DNA from: Congeria kusceri
Taxonomy: Eukaryota > Mollusca > Bivalvia > Myida > Dreissenidae
Direction: 5' to 3'
DNA: 64,000 nt
Assembly (NCBI GenBank): GCA_027627225.1
Contig: CM051034.1
Location: forward strand, 11,239,761 to 11,303,760
In this document: one piece after another, positions 1 to 11,702 of the stretch
How the letters are laid out: each line of letters opens with the position of its first letter
Numbering within the stretch: the first letter of the stretch is position 1
Made by a program: the position numbers and the translations under genes
Notes under the pieces: generated by a model
Databases searched by the model: none
What the model was told of the DNA's origin: nothing
The model's input: the letters and a program-made list of their open reading frames with translations, nothing else

Positions 1-544
1 TGACGAAATCGCCTCGTTAAACAATGAAGCATCATCACAGCCAAGAAAGATCCCCTCACCCCCATCCCCTCTTGTTTTTATTTCATTTTTGGCATATTAA
101 AATATTTCATCTCTGGAAAAAAATGTATAGGCACGTGCCTTTAGTGCCTAAAGTAGCTACGCCCCTGCATGCTCTATTTACACACAGAACATCGCGAAGA
201 CACGGATTAACACCAAAGTTTCGGCAATATGAACGATACTCTAAATAAACCACGAGGAACTTCGTTTGGTTTCGGGCTGTTGAAAATGTAAACATCAAAT
301 GAAAATCTAATTATTTTATAGCAATTTAGTTGTACCTGATGGACAGTTTTATTATACTTTCCTTCTAAATGCATTATTTTATGAATCTTTCTACTCGAAT
401 TTAAAATTTAATATCTTTAGTTCTTTACAGATCTTGAAACAACTTTAATGTGCTTTTAAGCTCCCTCCACATATCGCTGTAATTAAAAATATACATGTAT
501 ATGACTAGGAGACACGTCACCGTATCTTTTTTTCCAATGTACTA
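1..544. other. AT-rich sequence, no gene seen
   Basis: I see no gene, RNA or clear repeat here. The longest open frames are under 75 codons on both strands, overlap each other and look random. Confidence 0.5.
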
Positions 545-2095
545 GATAGAGATAGATAAATATATTTATTTGAACATAAAATGTAAAATTTACATGGCAA
601 GTAAAATATGAAAACATACAACAAATAATAAATAAGTATGCATTAATATTTCCATGTCATGGAACATTGTATGTCAAGGATTACACAAAAAGAGTTAAAA
701 TAAACTCTTATTTCCATTGTGGTCTTTGAGATGTAGTGCTGTATGACATAGGAAGATATTACATTGAAGTTCGCAATAAAAAAAACAACATCCATAGGTT
801 AAATATATAAACTATACTTTGGTAGCATTATACTTAAGTTTTTAATAAATAAATAAATGAAAATGTCCATATAAGACATTAAATTATTAAAAACAAACTT
901 ATCACAGTACATGTATATATGCATTGGCAGAAAATTAAGATAATACTGAACATTAATACTAGTAATGAGTAAACAAATAAAATAACATTGAGTTCCCATG
1001 CAATGACTAGACTATCCATCTGAGCCTATTGATAAGAACCAATTAATTAAAATGATTATAGCACATTTGGTAAATTTAACTTGAATTAACATAAAATATG
1101 ATAACACTATACACTAATATTAGTAATGAGTACCCGGTTAACAAATAAAATAAAATTAATTTGCCATGTAACATAAAATGACTAAAGTATCCATCATAGC
1201 ATATTGATAAGTTTTAATTATTTAAAAAATAGTATAGCACATGTAAAATTTAAATAGAATTTAAATAATGCTCCTTAACCATGGATTTAAAAAAAATAGG
1301 TGGTTCTTGAGTCCCTGATATGTTGAGACAAACTGTTCCACAGGGAGCAACCCATATAGGCAAAAGACTTTTTGCCAAAGCCTTTGACAACAGGGATAGC
1401 ATATCTCTCGCTATCTGACATTATGTCACATGTACCGTCAACTTTGGAACCTATCTACTCTGAACCTAGTGGGGTAATTAAGCACAACACTGACAGGGGT
1501 AAAATAATCACTCATATATGAAGGAGCAAGGTTTGAATTAATCTTAAAACATGACAAAGAGTTATTTTGTTCACTCTTTCTGCAGCAGGTAACCAGTTAA
1601 TATTTTTAAAATGCTCTTTACCTATGTGCGACCTAGGATGTAAATTCAGAACAAATCTGATGAGCTTATTTTGTGTTACCTGTAACTTGTGTTTTAACTC
1701 TTGAGTTAAACTGTCGAACCAAACTGAAGAACCATAGTCAAAATGGCACTGTATAAGGGAAGAGACTAAAAATGTGTTAGTGTGCTGGGTGAAAAATTCA
1801 CTTGCGACACAAAAAATTTAACCTAGCATTGGATTTCTTAATAACAGATGTAGCCATAGACTCAAAGGACAGACACTGATCAACGGTGACACCAAAATAT
1901 TTAACTAACTTTTGGGGTTCAATTGTTTGAAAATTGCAATTAATATCAAGAATAGACAGGGACGTTAACCTTTTTCTGGACCCAAATAAAATGGTTTATG
2001 TTTTGCCAAGATGCAAAGACAGCATATTACAAACCAGCCACTGACTGACAATATTCAAGTCATGACTCAAGATCTGTTCACTGTCATACGGTTAT
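545..2095 (-). mobile_element. 5'-truncated LINE remnant (RT C-terminal part and 3' UTR)
   Basis: Reading the minus strand gives pieces of the C-terminal half of a non-LTR reverse transcriptase. Around 1700-1770 it reads HFDYGSSVWFDSLTQELKHK, which matches the '.DYg..vW' block after the RT thumb. Upstream pieces read like the K-tsilFGS and KYfGVtvDq blocks. Frames are broken by stops and shifts. The 3' end, at low coordinates, finishes in a short ATCT-type tail near 545-560, as many LINEs do. The 3' UTR (about 790-1260) contains an imperfect tandem duplication of about 160 bp. This is a dead copy; the clade is not resolved. Confidence 0.7.
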
Positions 2096-2790
2096 AATAT
2101 CAGATCTGTGATCTACCGGTATGTCCACCTCAAGCAAGAGGCGTGTTCGGACACTGTGTAGAGCCAACTTTGTTTATAATATATGGAAGGATCATTTGAG
2201 GGGGGTATTAATTGTCTATTTTTATACATTGTGATATGCTTTTAGTAGTATTATGTTAATCATATGCGTGTCTGAAATTTAAGACGCACTCTCAGTTTAA
2301 CTTGTCATACTTTAGTCTTGAATAAGAGTTCCTCTTTTTTTAACACAACTACAATGCATCATACATATGCATTGTTGCATTTTATCATTTTAAAGTGCAC
2401 TCTAATTTTAATATATCACTTTGTATAATATGCACACTTGCTCTTTTAAAAAGGCTAATATATGAGTGCATAATGAGCATCAGGCATCCTGTTATTAATT
2501 TTAGTTTTATTTGTGCAATACCTGTGTTTTATTAAATTGTGTAAAATATGTGTATATATAGTCTCTTGTAATTCTTATGAGAATGGCCATGTACTAATTT
2601 TATGTTGATATCAAACATGGATGAGAATCTAATTATATTTATATACACACTTGCTCTCTCTCTCTGTATATATATATATACACGCTTTTGCACACATACA
2701 CTACTCTATACTTACTGTATTACAAATCATCACTTTTAATATGGAAAAGACTCGTTTATATTTAATGATGGTAATATAATCATATTTATG
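2096..2790. other. AT-rich spacer with TA/CT microsatellites
   Basis: No gene is visible. It holds a short CT and TA dinucleotide run near 2650-2685 and otherwise unstructured AT-rich sequence. Confidence 0.45.
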
Positions 2791-3070
2791 GAAACTGCGT
2801 GTAACGGAACTATTTTCACCGATAGACTCTCAAACTCCCGTCTGAATTGAACAGCTACAATAATTATATTGATCTGCCAGTATTATTCCTATTAATAAAT
2901 CCCCATAGTTTCAAACAACAGTCGCCAATGGATTCACGTTTATCATTAATATTTATTAAAGGGACTTCAAAGGATTCCACATAGTTTATTAATTACCCGG
3001 TCGATGAACGTAACTTGTGTCAATTATTCATAATTAAATGCAATTAATATTATTTCTGAAATCATAGCGC
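2790..3070 (+). repeat. Diverged partial copy of the 'F' module of the large repeated unit
   Basis: The order of landmarks (CACCG-TAGA, a TTGATCTGCCA core near 2869, ATTATTCC, AAACAACAGTCG near 2916, then GTAACTT-GTCAATTATTCATAATT near 3010-3035) matches copies near 14.15, 16.9, 21.98 and 28.4 kb. It is the most diverged and most upstream copy. Confidence 0.6.
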
Positions 3071-3330
3071 TAGCAAGAGAAACTATAGCAACAGCTTCGG
3101 GTATTGTACTAACAATATGACTTAACTTATGTGTTTCATTCTGATAATTGCCTATGTGGTGACAAGAACTGGAAATGCTGCATATATATCTTTTATTTAA
3201 ATTTCCATTAAGATATGATATCAGTAATTTCATCATACTCCTCGATATCACAGCAAAGGTGTTCTTTAATAACAACTGTCACTACCAAAGAATTCGGTCC
3301 AGATCTGAAAGGATTTTTTTTACAAAATAT

Positions 3331-3336
3331 GATGAC

Positions 3337-3376
<40 letters not shown>

Positions 3377-3403
3377 GTGGTTATGATGATGTTGATTATT
3401 ATT

Positions 3404-3445
<42 letters not shown>

Positions 3446-3512
3446 GTCATCATCATCATCATTATTATTATTATTATTATTACTATTATTATTATTATTA
3501 TTATTATTATCA
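3331..3512. repeat. Compound trinucleotide repeat (GAT)n-(ATC)n-(ATT)n
   Basis: An uninterrupted run of GAT units changes through a short GGT/GTT interruption to ATC units (about 3402-3466) and then ATT units. GAT and ATC are reverse complements, so the two blocks can pair as a long hairpin. The long Asp, His, Tyr, Met or Ile runs read from it in several frames are not evidence of a protein. Confidence 0.9.
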
Positions 3513-3639
3513 TAATTGTGTAAACAAACACCACACGTTTACAGATGCAAATTATATCGGACGTTTTAAAGTATGCTGTAAAACTTCTATTTTAATATCG
3601 AAATTCTGCCATCCTAATACTCGAAATAAGCTCATTTAA

Positions 3640-4735
3640 CAAAAGACGTCACACTACATTTTTTTTTAATTAAGAAAGGCGTTAGGATGTTCGCTAAACC
3701 ACGTAAAAATAGGCAAAAAGGACAACATTATTCATTTACATAAGCATATGAAATACACGCATATGTTCAACACTGGGCTCCCGAATTATTTATAACAACC
3801 AGAGTCAATGATAAAAGTATGAAACAACATCTAAACAAATGTAAAGTCTTATATTTACGATAAGTTACCAATTGCATATAGACGAAAACCACGAAACAAA
3901 CGAGAAACAAAAGAGGTCAATGCAATTCAGTGGTGTTTGAACCGGTTCAAAGGCCCCCCACACCTCACACGTGACCCAGGACCAGTATTCAAAAAGCTTC
4001 TAAGGAAAGTCTTAACTTAAGTTGTGCTTATGTGAAAATTTCTGATCAAATTGTATACGTCAATATCAATGATTTCTGTTTACAAATTGGTACAATATGA
4101 TAATGTAAACTGTGTTTAATAATATTTTGAATGTTAAAATATTATAAAAAAGGCGTACAATTCACTTCGAAACGCTAATTTGGGAACCGAATTCCTTGTC
4201 AGTTTTTTTAGGCGAAACAGTATAGCGCTGAACTAAGTAAGTACTGGCATGTAAAGTTGTCAAAAAGACAATGACGTCATGGTAGATGGTTCAATTTAAT
4301 TAATATATTTATATTACTTAACAGCTAAAAAACGTCGTGAATTTCACGAGGATAAGCGTATGTAACGTTTCAGTCAAGAAAATGTATTGCTCTGTATATA
4401 TGTTCTGTTCTGGCAGATAATTCGAAAAGTCGTAAATCTTGACACTGTGGTAGCATCGTCAGCGGCAAAAACAAACAAACTTTTGGTGAATCGGGCTAAA
4501 AGAAGGCTAAATTGTTTACAATTAATGTGACATATTTCTGCATAAGATAACCAGATATTTTTCGAGAAAATTTGCCTTACATGTATTTTCAATACCAGCC
4601 GTTAACTACACTATGAAAATGACCCTTGTAACTAGTTGACTTTTCTACTGCTTATTACTTTTACATATATATCTTTAACAACTGGTGTGTTACATGCGCA
4701 CATCATGCTTGATTGGTGTAGGTGCAGTGGTAGTT
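3640..4735. other. Non-coding stretch, nothing recognised
   Basis: AT-rich sequence without convincing coding potential. The minus-strand open frame at 4374-4592 (72 codons) has no recognisable domain and is probably chance. Confidence 0.45.
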
Positions 4736-4939
4736 AGGCCCCCCAAAAATGTCTATGTTTCGGGCAACCCGACCCTACCTAGCGAAAACCCCCCGACTCA
4801 GATTTTAGATAATTGTTAATGTTTTTTTTTTTTACCGAAATGTGTCTCTGAAAAACGTCATTAAAAAAAATCTATTCCGATCCTACCTAACTTTTTTGAG
4901 ACCGTTGCCCGAAACGCACAATTAATTTTTTTGGCCTTA
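4736..4939. mobile_element. Short inverted-repeat element (MITE-like, about 205 bp)
   Basis: The left end starts AGGCCCCCCAAAAATGT and runs into GTTTCGGGCAAC. The reverse complement of the right end starts TAAGGCCAAAAAAATTAA and runs into GTTTCGGGCAAC. The termini are therefore imperfect inverted repeats of about 33 bp. There is no coding capacity. No clear target-site duplication could be fixed by eye. Confidence 0.6.
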
Positions 4940-5579
4940 TAAAAATCGACACCACTGACACTCCGAGAGCAATGCCGATCCGCACGTTAGTCTTCGTTCT
5001 TTGAAAAGGCAGATTGATGGCATTAAACTTGTAAACACAACTCATGAACAGCAGGACTGGACACACATCTTGCGCTGCTTGCATTGTAACAGCAAGGCGT
5101 TAAAATAACGCTGACTCAGTTGGAAAAGTACAACACAACTTCTGTTCTCATTCATTCGTCTGAACATGTTTTATCATTGGTGGTATGTTTCAGTTAAGTA
5201 TGTGGTCGTTTCATGGATAGGTCGTTATATATTAAAATGTTTCCAACTTTAAATATTGCTAAGGTATTTCAAAATCGATACAATTACAATCAGAAACAAA
5301 GAGATGTAAACTTGACTATGTATATAGCATATGAAACGGTAAACAAAGTTCCATAAATGCAAACGACACGAATTCCCGTACTTATATATGCGGGTACTTG
5401 AATTAGCGCACTAAAGGTACAGCGCTAAAATAAGTACGCCTACATTACCATGTGGCTATATTGTACAGTTAAAGCTGTATAATTTGTTTCTCGAAAACAA
5501 CTAGCTGGAGCATCTGGTAGGCCTATAAGTTACTTTTACATTTAAAGTGATTTTAAATAAATATACATTAAAACCCGTG
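4940..5579. other. Non-coding stretch, nothing recognised
   Basis: No gene, RNA or repeat is supported. The minus open frame at 4887-5084 begins inside the preceding inverted-repeat element and is not believed. Confidence 0.4.
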
Positions 5580-8500
5580 TCCTATTTTGATTTTGCTTAA
5601 CAAGAGGGTGTACAACTCCTCATTGCGTATTGATGAAGTTTTGAAACACAAAGCCATTTGTGTTATGGAAGGCTCGAAAGAAGACCTTCAGTTTTTCTGT
5701 AGATCGTTAAACCTGACGAAGTGTATATGTATATGACTAAGCAATTTTTATGACAAAGTTGATCCGCACCTATAACAACGATGCCAAGAACCTCGAAACA
5801 CAATAGAAGTCTCAGAAAATTAATAAATTTCACATTGATTGCAAGTTTTCACCATTAATTCCGTCACGATCTATGTAAACTTAATAATTTTCTGGTCACG
5901 TTTTATATGGAAAAGCAATATCAAGTTTCCACGCTACGTAAGTGTGAGCTCGCCAGTCGTGTCTGGATAGGAACCTGAGAAGGTCAACAATGAATATCGT
6001 TTATTCGTAGCAAAACGACACTAAGTGTTTGCCCTTTGTAACCTGTATTCCAATGTTAATAGTCGTATTTTAGTGCCGAAAAGGCAGAATAAGTTTTAAG
6101 TGCATGCAGTATAAATAGGATAAAGGTCTTTTGATATTAGAGTGAATGCATATCAATGTATTTGTTGATTTTTCTTTTTCTGTTAGGCTTACAATTTAAT
6201 ATTTGTATTGAAAGGAGTTCTAAAACTAATAAAATGGATAGCGAATTACAGTAGTTTTACAGATGTTTAACCAGCATTTACATCGACATAAATGTGATTT
6301 GCAATTTATAGATTTGATTTTGCGCCGCTGGTGGTCTCTGACAAACAATACAACATGTTACACGAAGTCAGATATCGATATTCAGTTAAGATTGTTCTTA
6401 ATTGCAAAATAGATAAATAGCAAAATCGTTTGGTTCAGTAACACTTGAGTGGCTACTGCAATTGTGATACTGGCTACTGAAGACTGTGTCAGCTGGGGCG
6501 GCCTTGCAGAAAAGAATATAATCCTGGTCAATAGCCTTTAGTACAGTTATAAGCAGGTTCTCCTATTTCCCGAACTCCTCTTTTGACCGCATCTTCAATT
6601 GAAGAGTGTTTGTATGTTCACTCCAACTGTAGAATGCTTTGCTTTTATTTAAACGTATATACAGCAATATTATCACATAATTAAATATCAGCTTCATCGT
6701 CAATATTGGTTTTATATTTAATGGAATAAGAATACATACGCCAGTCTTAATATATCCTATTGGTAGATAAAATGATCCCTGAAAACCCTTAACATTTTAT
6801 GATCCTTTGCTAAGACAAGTGAACAATTACTTAATGCTTATATACATCACGACAAACTCAACATAAATATGTTGACAACAGTGTTCATCGCATTGGAACG
6901 GTCCAGGCAAAGCATTGAAGGTATACGCCAATGTAACTAAACTGCACTATCTTCCTACAGGAATATCTGATGACGGCCTGTCGAATTACTTCTTCTCGCA
7001 AACCTGGAATTTAAAACAAGAGCTTATTATATCTCAACCAATTGGGGTGTTTCTTTTGCATTGCGTGGTTTGTTTTGTGTTGTAATTTACGACTAGATTT
7101 ATTATTTTCCATGGAATGTTGCATATACATATAATAAATATTTCTATCAGAAATTGTTCTTATTTGGCGAATATCCCAGAAATTTACTCAAAAAATGTGT
7201 TTACATTGTAAAAATATAAATGTTTAATAACTACATGTTGGGATCCCAGCTAATTTCCCTTTCACTTTCAAAACCCTGAAAGCAAGGCTCTGAATGGATG
7301 ACTGAAAAGTTCACAAAAATGACCTTTTACTGGTCGTCCTCAGATCCTAATGCGAAGCGTATTTTAGGATTTCATTTTAATCAGATTGGGGTATAAGCCT
7401 GTTTAAAGTCAAGCCGAACGTCATACTTTGCCCAGAATTTATCACAATAAATATAGTAGTAAGTGGAAATCAAAATAGCATAATAACATAGGTATTGAAA
7501 TTACATAATAATAAAGGACAATACATAATTAAATACAATTCCATTATTCTCGCTACCGGCAGCAATGAATTTTCATACTTTGCCCAGAATTAATAAAAAT
7601 ACATATAACCGTAAATACAAATAAAATAATAGCATTGATATTGAAATTTTATACTAATAAGGGAGAAGACATGATTTAATTGAATTACAATTTCACTATT
7701 CTCGCTACTGGCAGCAATCGCTTTGCAAAAGAATCAATAACGCTGGCACCAATTTTTTGTTCTCTCTTGTTTTATTAGTTGTTTCTTGTTTGGTTATGTT
7801 CAAAACTAGTTGTTGAAAGCGAAATACTGAGCAAATGTCTGTCTTTATTTTAATTAGTAAAAGGAATTAAGTTGTATTCATTATATCATTATATATGTCA
7901 TGCCATAAGCCAAATGCACCGTAATGGTTAATGCCAAAAAGACGCGATTATATTAATGAAACTAGTGTTGAAATGGCAGTGAGACTGAAAAAGACAGTTT
8001 TCAATATTTACTTTCTCGCATTTTATGTTTAAAACGTATCACACAATTGTGGCTTAATAAATACACTTGATAAATTTGGTCGTTGTGTTTCTATATTAAT
8101 TCTTTAAAAAAAACAAACGAAGTTCTTTACAAGCGTGACAGTAATATTGAATTATCTATTTTCAGTTTTCCTCAACGATTTATATTGCATTTTAATATAT
8201 GAGGCGTGTAGTGGGAAAATCGGGCTTAATGCATGTGCGTTGAGTGAATTTATGTTTAGACGAGACTTCCTTTAAATAGAAAATACCATAAAAGCGAAAA
8301 GTGCCGTCCTATGCCTATGCCGACTGCACAAGCTAATCCGGGACGACACTTTACGCACATGCATTAAGCCCGGGTTTCCCACGACACGCATTATATTTTT
8401 GTTTGCACGCATACAATGCGAAAAATACATTTGACAACCTTGCAAAATGAATTAACAACTCTTTCTCACGTGCACATGAAATTACAACGTGTGAAATATT

Positions 8501-9400
8501 TTAAGGAAATAAATAGTTAACACGTATTTGTTATCAATATTACTCAGTTGTGTCTCAAGATTGTCTAAGTTATGTATATTTGTAGACTATTTGAAGATAT
8601 GACATTTAAAGTATTCAGTTATATAATTCATTAATAGATAGTTAAGTTGTAATAAAAAAAAACATAACCTTACAGGCGGAGATATTAATGCGGCTTAAAA
8701 AGAACCATAGTCCATGCTTAAACTTAAAATTTAATAGTTGATGCGATTCAAACAGCATTATAAGCAGAGGCAAACTTTAAATGACCAATTAACATTTTTT
8801 GCCGTTAATAATTTAATATTGTGTCCCAGCCGCATGTAGTAATAGAGGATAACATAACACACTTTGCTACATCAAGTGCATCAAACTGAGCATAAACATG
8901 TGATATTTTGAGTACACTACGCTAACATTTAAATAGAAAATTCAATTTAATTGCAACTTATTCATTCGATGATCAGGTACTCTTCCGTCGCAAAAGAATA
9001 GAAACATACTAAGGAACAATGAAATGAAAACGAGTATTAATACCTGCGTATTGTTACAATATTTTAATACATAGTTCTATAGAGAAGTATTGCTGTTTTG
9101 CACTTGTATCCAAAGTTAAGATACGTTATCCAGATGTTTTAATTGAACTATATGAACTCTAAAGTATTGTTTTCAAGAACTACTAGACTATAAAATGGAT
9201 TACTTTTTAGCGAAACAATAGTTATTTCCTGACCAAATTTAATATTTTTTTATCAGGTCGATATTATTGCTGACTTAAATGTGGCTTCCAAAACTAGTAT
9301 TAATTTCATGCAATTATAAATCATTGACTTAAATTACTTATGTCTACTGGGTAGTAGTTAATGTACACTGAATATGTATAGGTGATACCTAAACGCACGT
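5580..9400 (+). repeat. Copy U0 of the large repeated unit (left part)
   Basis: Landmarks shared in order with copies at 19.2, 26.0 and 29.45 kb: CCGTCACGATCTA near 5861, GCCAGTCGTGTCTGGATAGG near 5951, AACCTGAGAA-GTCAACAA near 5971, a TATCGTTTATT block, and GAAATGGC-GTGAGAC near 7970-7985 (compare 30363). The copy is more diverged than the others. It is interrupted by a foldback element at 8204-8389, and the retrotransposon at 9.5-13.97 kb separates it from its 3' module. Confidence 0.6.
8204..8389. mobile_element. Foldback element (shorter copy)
   Basis: The left end GCGTGTAGTGGGAAAATCGG mirrors the right end, whose reverse complement begins GCGTGTCGTGGGAAACCCGG. Both continue into GCTTAATGCATGTGCGT, giving terminal inverted repeats of about 38 bp. 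Half of the internal stem (AATCCGGGACGAC) remains. The longer, better preserved copy is at 31256-31509. No coding capacity. Confidence 0.75.
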
Positions 9401-9539
9401 GGACCTAATGTAGTAAACTCACGTAGATTTTGAAACAAATTGCACACAGATTTATCGACTCACTCGTTGACTACATCCATCCTTAACTTTAATTATATCA
9501 ACTGCTTATTATGGCACATATTAAGTATCACAAGAGGGA

Positions 9540-10199
9540 ATGAAACGCACCCTAGAGAGCAAAATAGGCAGCCTGAGGAATGAAATGATGAAAAACATCG
9601 ACGCAAAACTGAGATCGTTGAGAAATGAGATTGCTCTTGACATTGGAAAAGAGACTAGCCGCATTGACCAACTAATGGAATCTATGAAAGACATTCAGAG
9701 CCGTGTTCGAGCAGTCGAAGAAAACGACACGAACCACTTTGATACGTTGCCTCCAAGGCGCGAAAGTGTGCATCTGAATGACCCCGATTTCTGCGTTATT
9801 GTTCAGGGTATGCAGGAACAAGACCAAGAAGACCTCTTGGAAAAGGCACATAGTCTTTTGCGAGCATTAGGGGAAGAAGTCCATAAAAATGTGACAGTTA
9901 CCGGCACCGTTCGCATAAAAAGTAAGTTTCCAGGAAAACCAGGTCACATCAAAATAAGCTTCAGTGACCCTCGGGAAAAAATTCTGGTGCTTAGAAACAA
10001 AATGAAATTAAAAACCTGTGACAGTTTCAAGGACGTATATGTCAAAAGCAGCAAATCGCACGCGGAACGTTTAATTGAACTGAATGCAAGAGCAGTACTC
10101 CGACAGCTACCTCATGGTGCAAACTTCCGTGTTGATGCCAACGGACGCATCCGCGCCCGCCAGGAGCAGCCATCCGCCGTACCACGTGACCATGAATAG
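9540..10199 (+). CDS. LINE ORF1-like protein (coiled coil plus RNA-binding fold)
   Basis: The 219-residue product resembles retrotransposon ORF1 proteins that package element RNA. Residues 1-60 are charged and heptad-like, with repeats of the type LRNEM/LRNEI (residues 12-32), predicting a coiled coil for multimerisation. Residues about 80-150 begin FCVIVQGM and include the GHIKISFSD strand, compatible with an RRM-like domain. Residues about 160-210 are basic and could be the C-terminal RNA-binding domain. The start at 9540 is the first Met of the frame. It ends with TAG at 10197-10199 in the same frame as ORF2. The assignment rests on architecture and position, not on a diagnostic motif. Confidence 0.7.
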   Translation: MKRTLESKIGSLRNEMMKNIDAKLRSLRNEIALDIGKETSRIDQLMESMKDIQSRVRAVEENDTNHFDTLPPRRESVHLNDPDFCVIVQGMQEQDQEDLLEKAHSLLRALGEEVHKNVTVTGTVRIKSKFPGKPGHIKISFSDPREKILVLRNKMKLKTCDSFKDVYVKSSKSHAERLIELNARAVLRQLPHGANFRVDANGRIRARQEQPSAVPRDHE

Positions 10200-10241
10200 G
10201 AAGCTACCCGTCTCGTTGGGTCGTCCATCCATATTGTACAT

Positions 10242-11678
10242 ATGAACGTTTGCGGATGGACAAAAGACAATGAAAATCTGCGTATTGAATTACTGAAATC
10301 ACTTAATGCCGACATAATTTCATTGTGCGAAACTCATTTACCTAACCAAAACGTAATTCAAGTTGATGGGTATACATGGATTGGCTACAATAGAACAGAA
10401 ATACACAAGAACGCACCAAAAGCGTCAGGAGGTGTCGGACTCTTAGTGAAACAATGGATAATTAACGACTTCGATGTTTGTGTTGTAAACAAGGAATTTG
10501 ACGGAATACTAGCGGTGTACTTTAAAAATAGAAGCACAGAATCTGATTTAATTGTTTTCACGTGTTATCTACCGCCGGAAGGATCCACACGTGGGAGAGA
10601 CGCCCAGTCCTTTTTCGCTCATCTATTGACACAAATATACGCGCATGCTGACTGTGACCAGATGATCATATGCGGGGATATGAACGCTCGGATAGGCTCT
10701 CTGTCAGATCTACTCCATGGGTGTGATAGCATCCCAGAACGAACAGTTATAGACAAAACGGTCAATCAGCACGGGCATGATTTCATTGAATTCCTGTGTG
10801 ACGCGAAATTCTGTACGCTTAACGGCCGATTCCATAGTGACAAAGATAATTTCACATCAATTTCGCGAAAAGGTAGAGCCGTCGTGGACTATATATGTGT
10901 GCCACATGATGTTTTTAAACAGTGTGAAAATTTTAAAGTCATAAATCCACAAGACATTATCGATCAAAACCGATTGCATGGATTAATAGGTGAGCAATCA
11001 CGCATCCCTGACCACTGCGCACTGAGTATAAATATCGAAATGGACTATAGTGTACTTCTGAATAACGCAAATACCGTTACAGAGACCCCCCGTAAGGTCA
11101 AACACGATCTCCGTCGAATCCCGCCCGACTTCATGGACAACGAGAACGTGAAAACAGCTCTACTGTCTGTTATTGTCCAATTAGAAACCTTACGTGAAAA
11201 CCAAGAAAACGTTGACAGAGTGTATAACTCACTTTGTGAAATCATTATTGGCGAAATGAATAATACAATTCGAACATTTGGGGCATCAAAACAAACATCA
11301 CGACGGCGGAAAACAAAGAAACCATTCTGGAACGATGATTTACAAACTCTGTGGAATAAACTAAGGGACAGCGAAAAACAATATTTGAATTGTAAAGACA
11401 ATAGAAACTTAAGAATAAGACTACACGCAGAATATGTTGCTAACCGGAATGCGTTTGATAAAACACTCCACCGATCTGAGCGCGAATACAGAAAGGGCTT
11501 ATCCTTTGAAATACAAACGTTCGAGGCAAATAACCCCAAAGAATTGTGGGATAAAATAAAAACACTGGGACCTAGGAAAGACTCGCGTATCCCAACTGAG
11601 GTTTATGATGAAAACGGTAGAATCACAAGCGATGAAAGGCGAGTGCATGAGCGCTGGAAAGAGGACTTCAAGAACTGA
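10242..11678 (+). CDS. LINE ORF2, N-terminal half: APE-type endonuclease
   Basis: This half nicks target DNA to prime reverse transcription. The endonuclease fold is readable throughout: metal-binding Asn2 in NVCGW and Glu30 in CETHL, then GVGLLVKQW, the catalytic GDMNAR block at about residue 147, VVDYICV at about 216, and a C-terminal PDHCAL in place of the usual SDH. Homology starts before the first Met: the 14 codons from 10200 read into SSIHIVHMNVCGW, the typical start of this domain. Translation may therefore begin upstream or by readthrough or reinitiation after the ORF1 stop. Residues 320-478 are the linker to the RT. The frame ends at TGA 11676-11678, directly before RT sequence in the same frame. 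Confidence 0.9.
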   Translation: MNVCGWTKDNENLRIELLKSLNADIISLCETHLPNQNVIQVDGYTWIGYNRTEIHKNAPKASGGVGLLVKQWIINDFDVCVVNKEFDGILAVYFKNRSTESDLIVFTCYLPPEGSTRGRDAQSFFAHLLTQIYAHADCDQMIICGDMNARIGSLSDLLHGCDSIPERTVIDKTVNQHGHDFIEFLCDAKFCTLNGRFHSDKDNFTSISRKGRAVVDYICVPHDVFKQCENFKVINPQDIIDQNRLHGLIGEQSRIPDHCALSINIEMDYSVLLNNANTVTETPRKVKHDLRRIPPDFMDNENVKTALLSVIVQLETLRENQENVDRVYNSLCEIIIGEMNNTIRTFGASKQTSRRRKTKKPFWNDDLQTLWNKLRDSEKQYLNCKDNRNLRIRLHAEYVANRNAFDKTLHRSEREYRKGLSFEIQTFEANNPKELWDKIKTLGPRKDSRIPTEVYDENGRITSDERRVHERWKEDFKN

Positions 11679-11702
11679 TACAATTGCCCGGAGTCCGACG
11701 AC

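Noticed and set aside
3175..3639. 154-codon frame rich in Asp, His and Tyr
   Set aside because: It is a reading of the GAT/ATC/ATT microsatellite with no conserved flanking domain.
11045..11539. 164-codon minus-strand frame
   Set aside because: It is the antisense shadow of the LINE endonuclease/linker.
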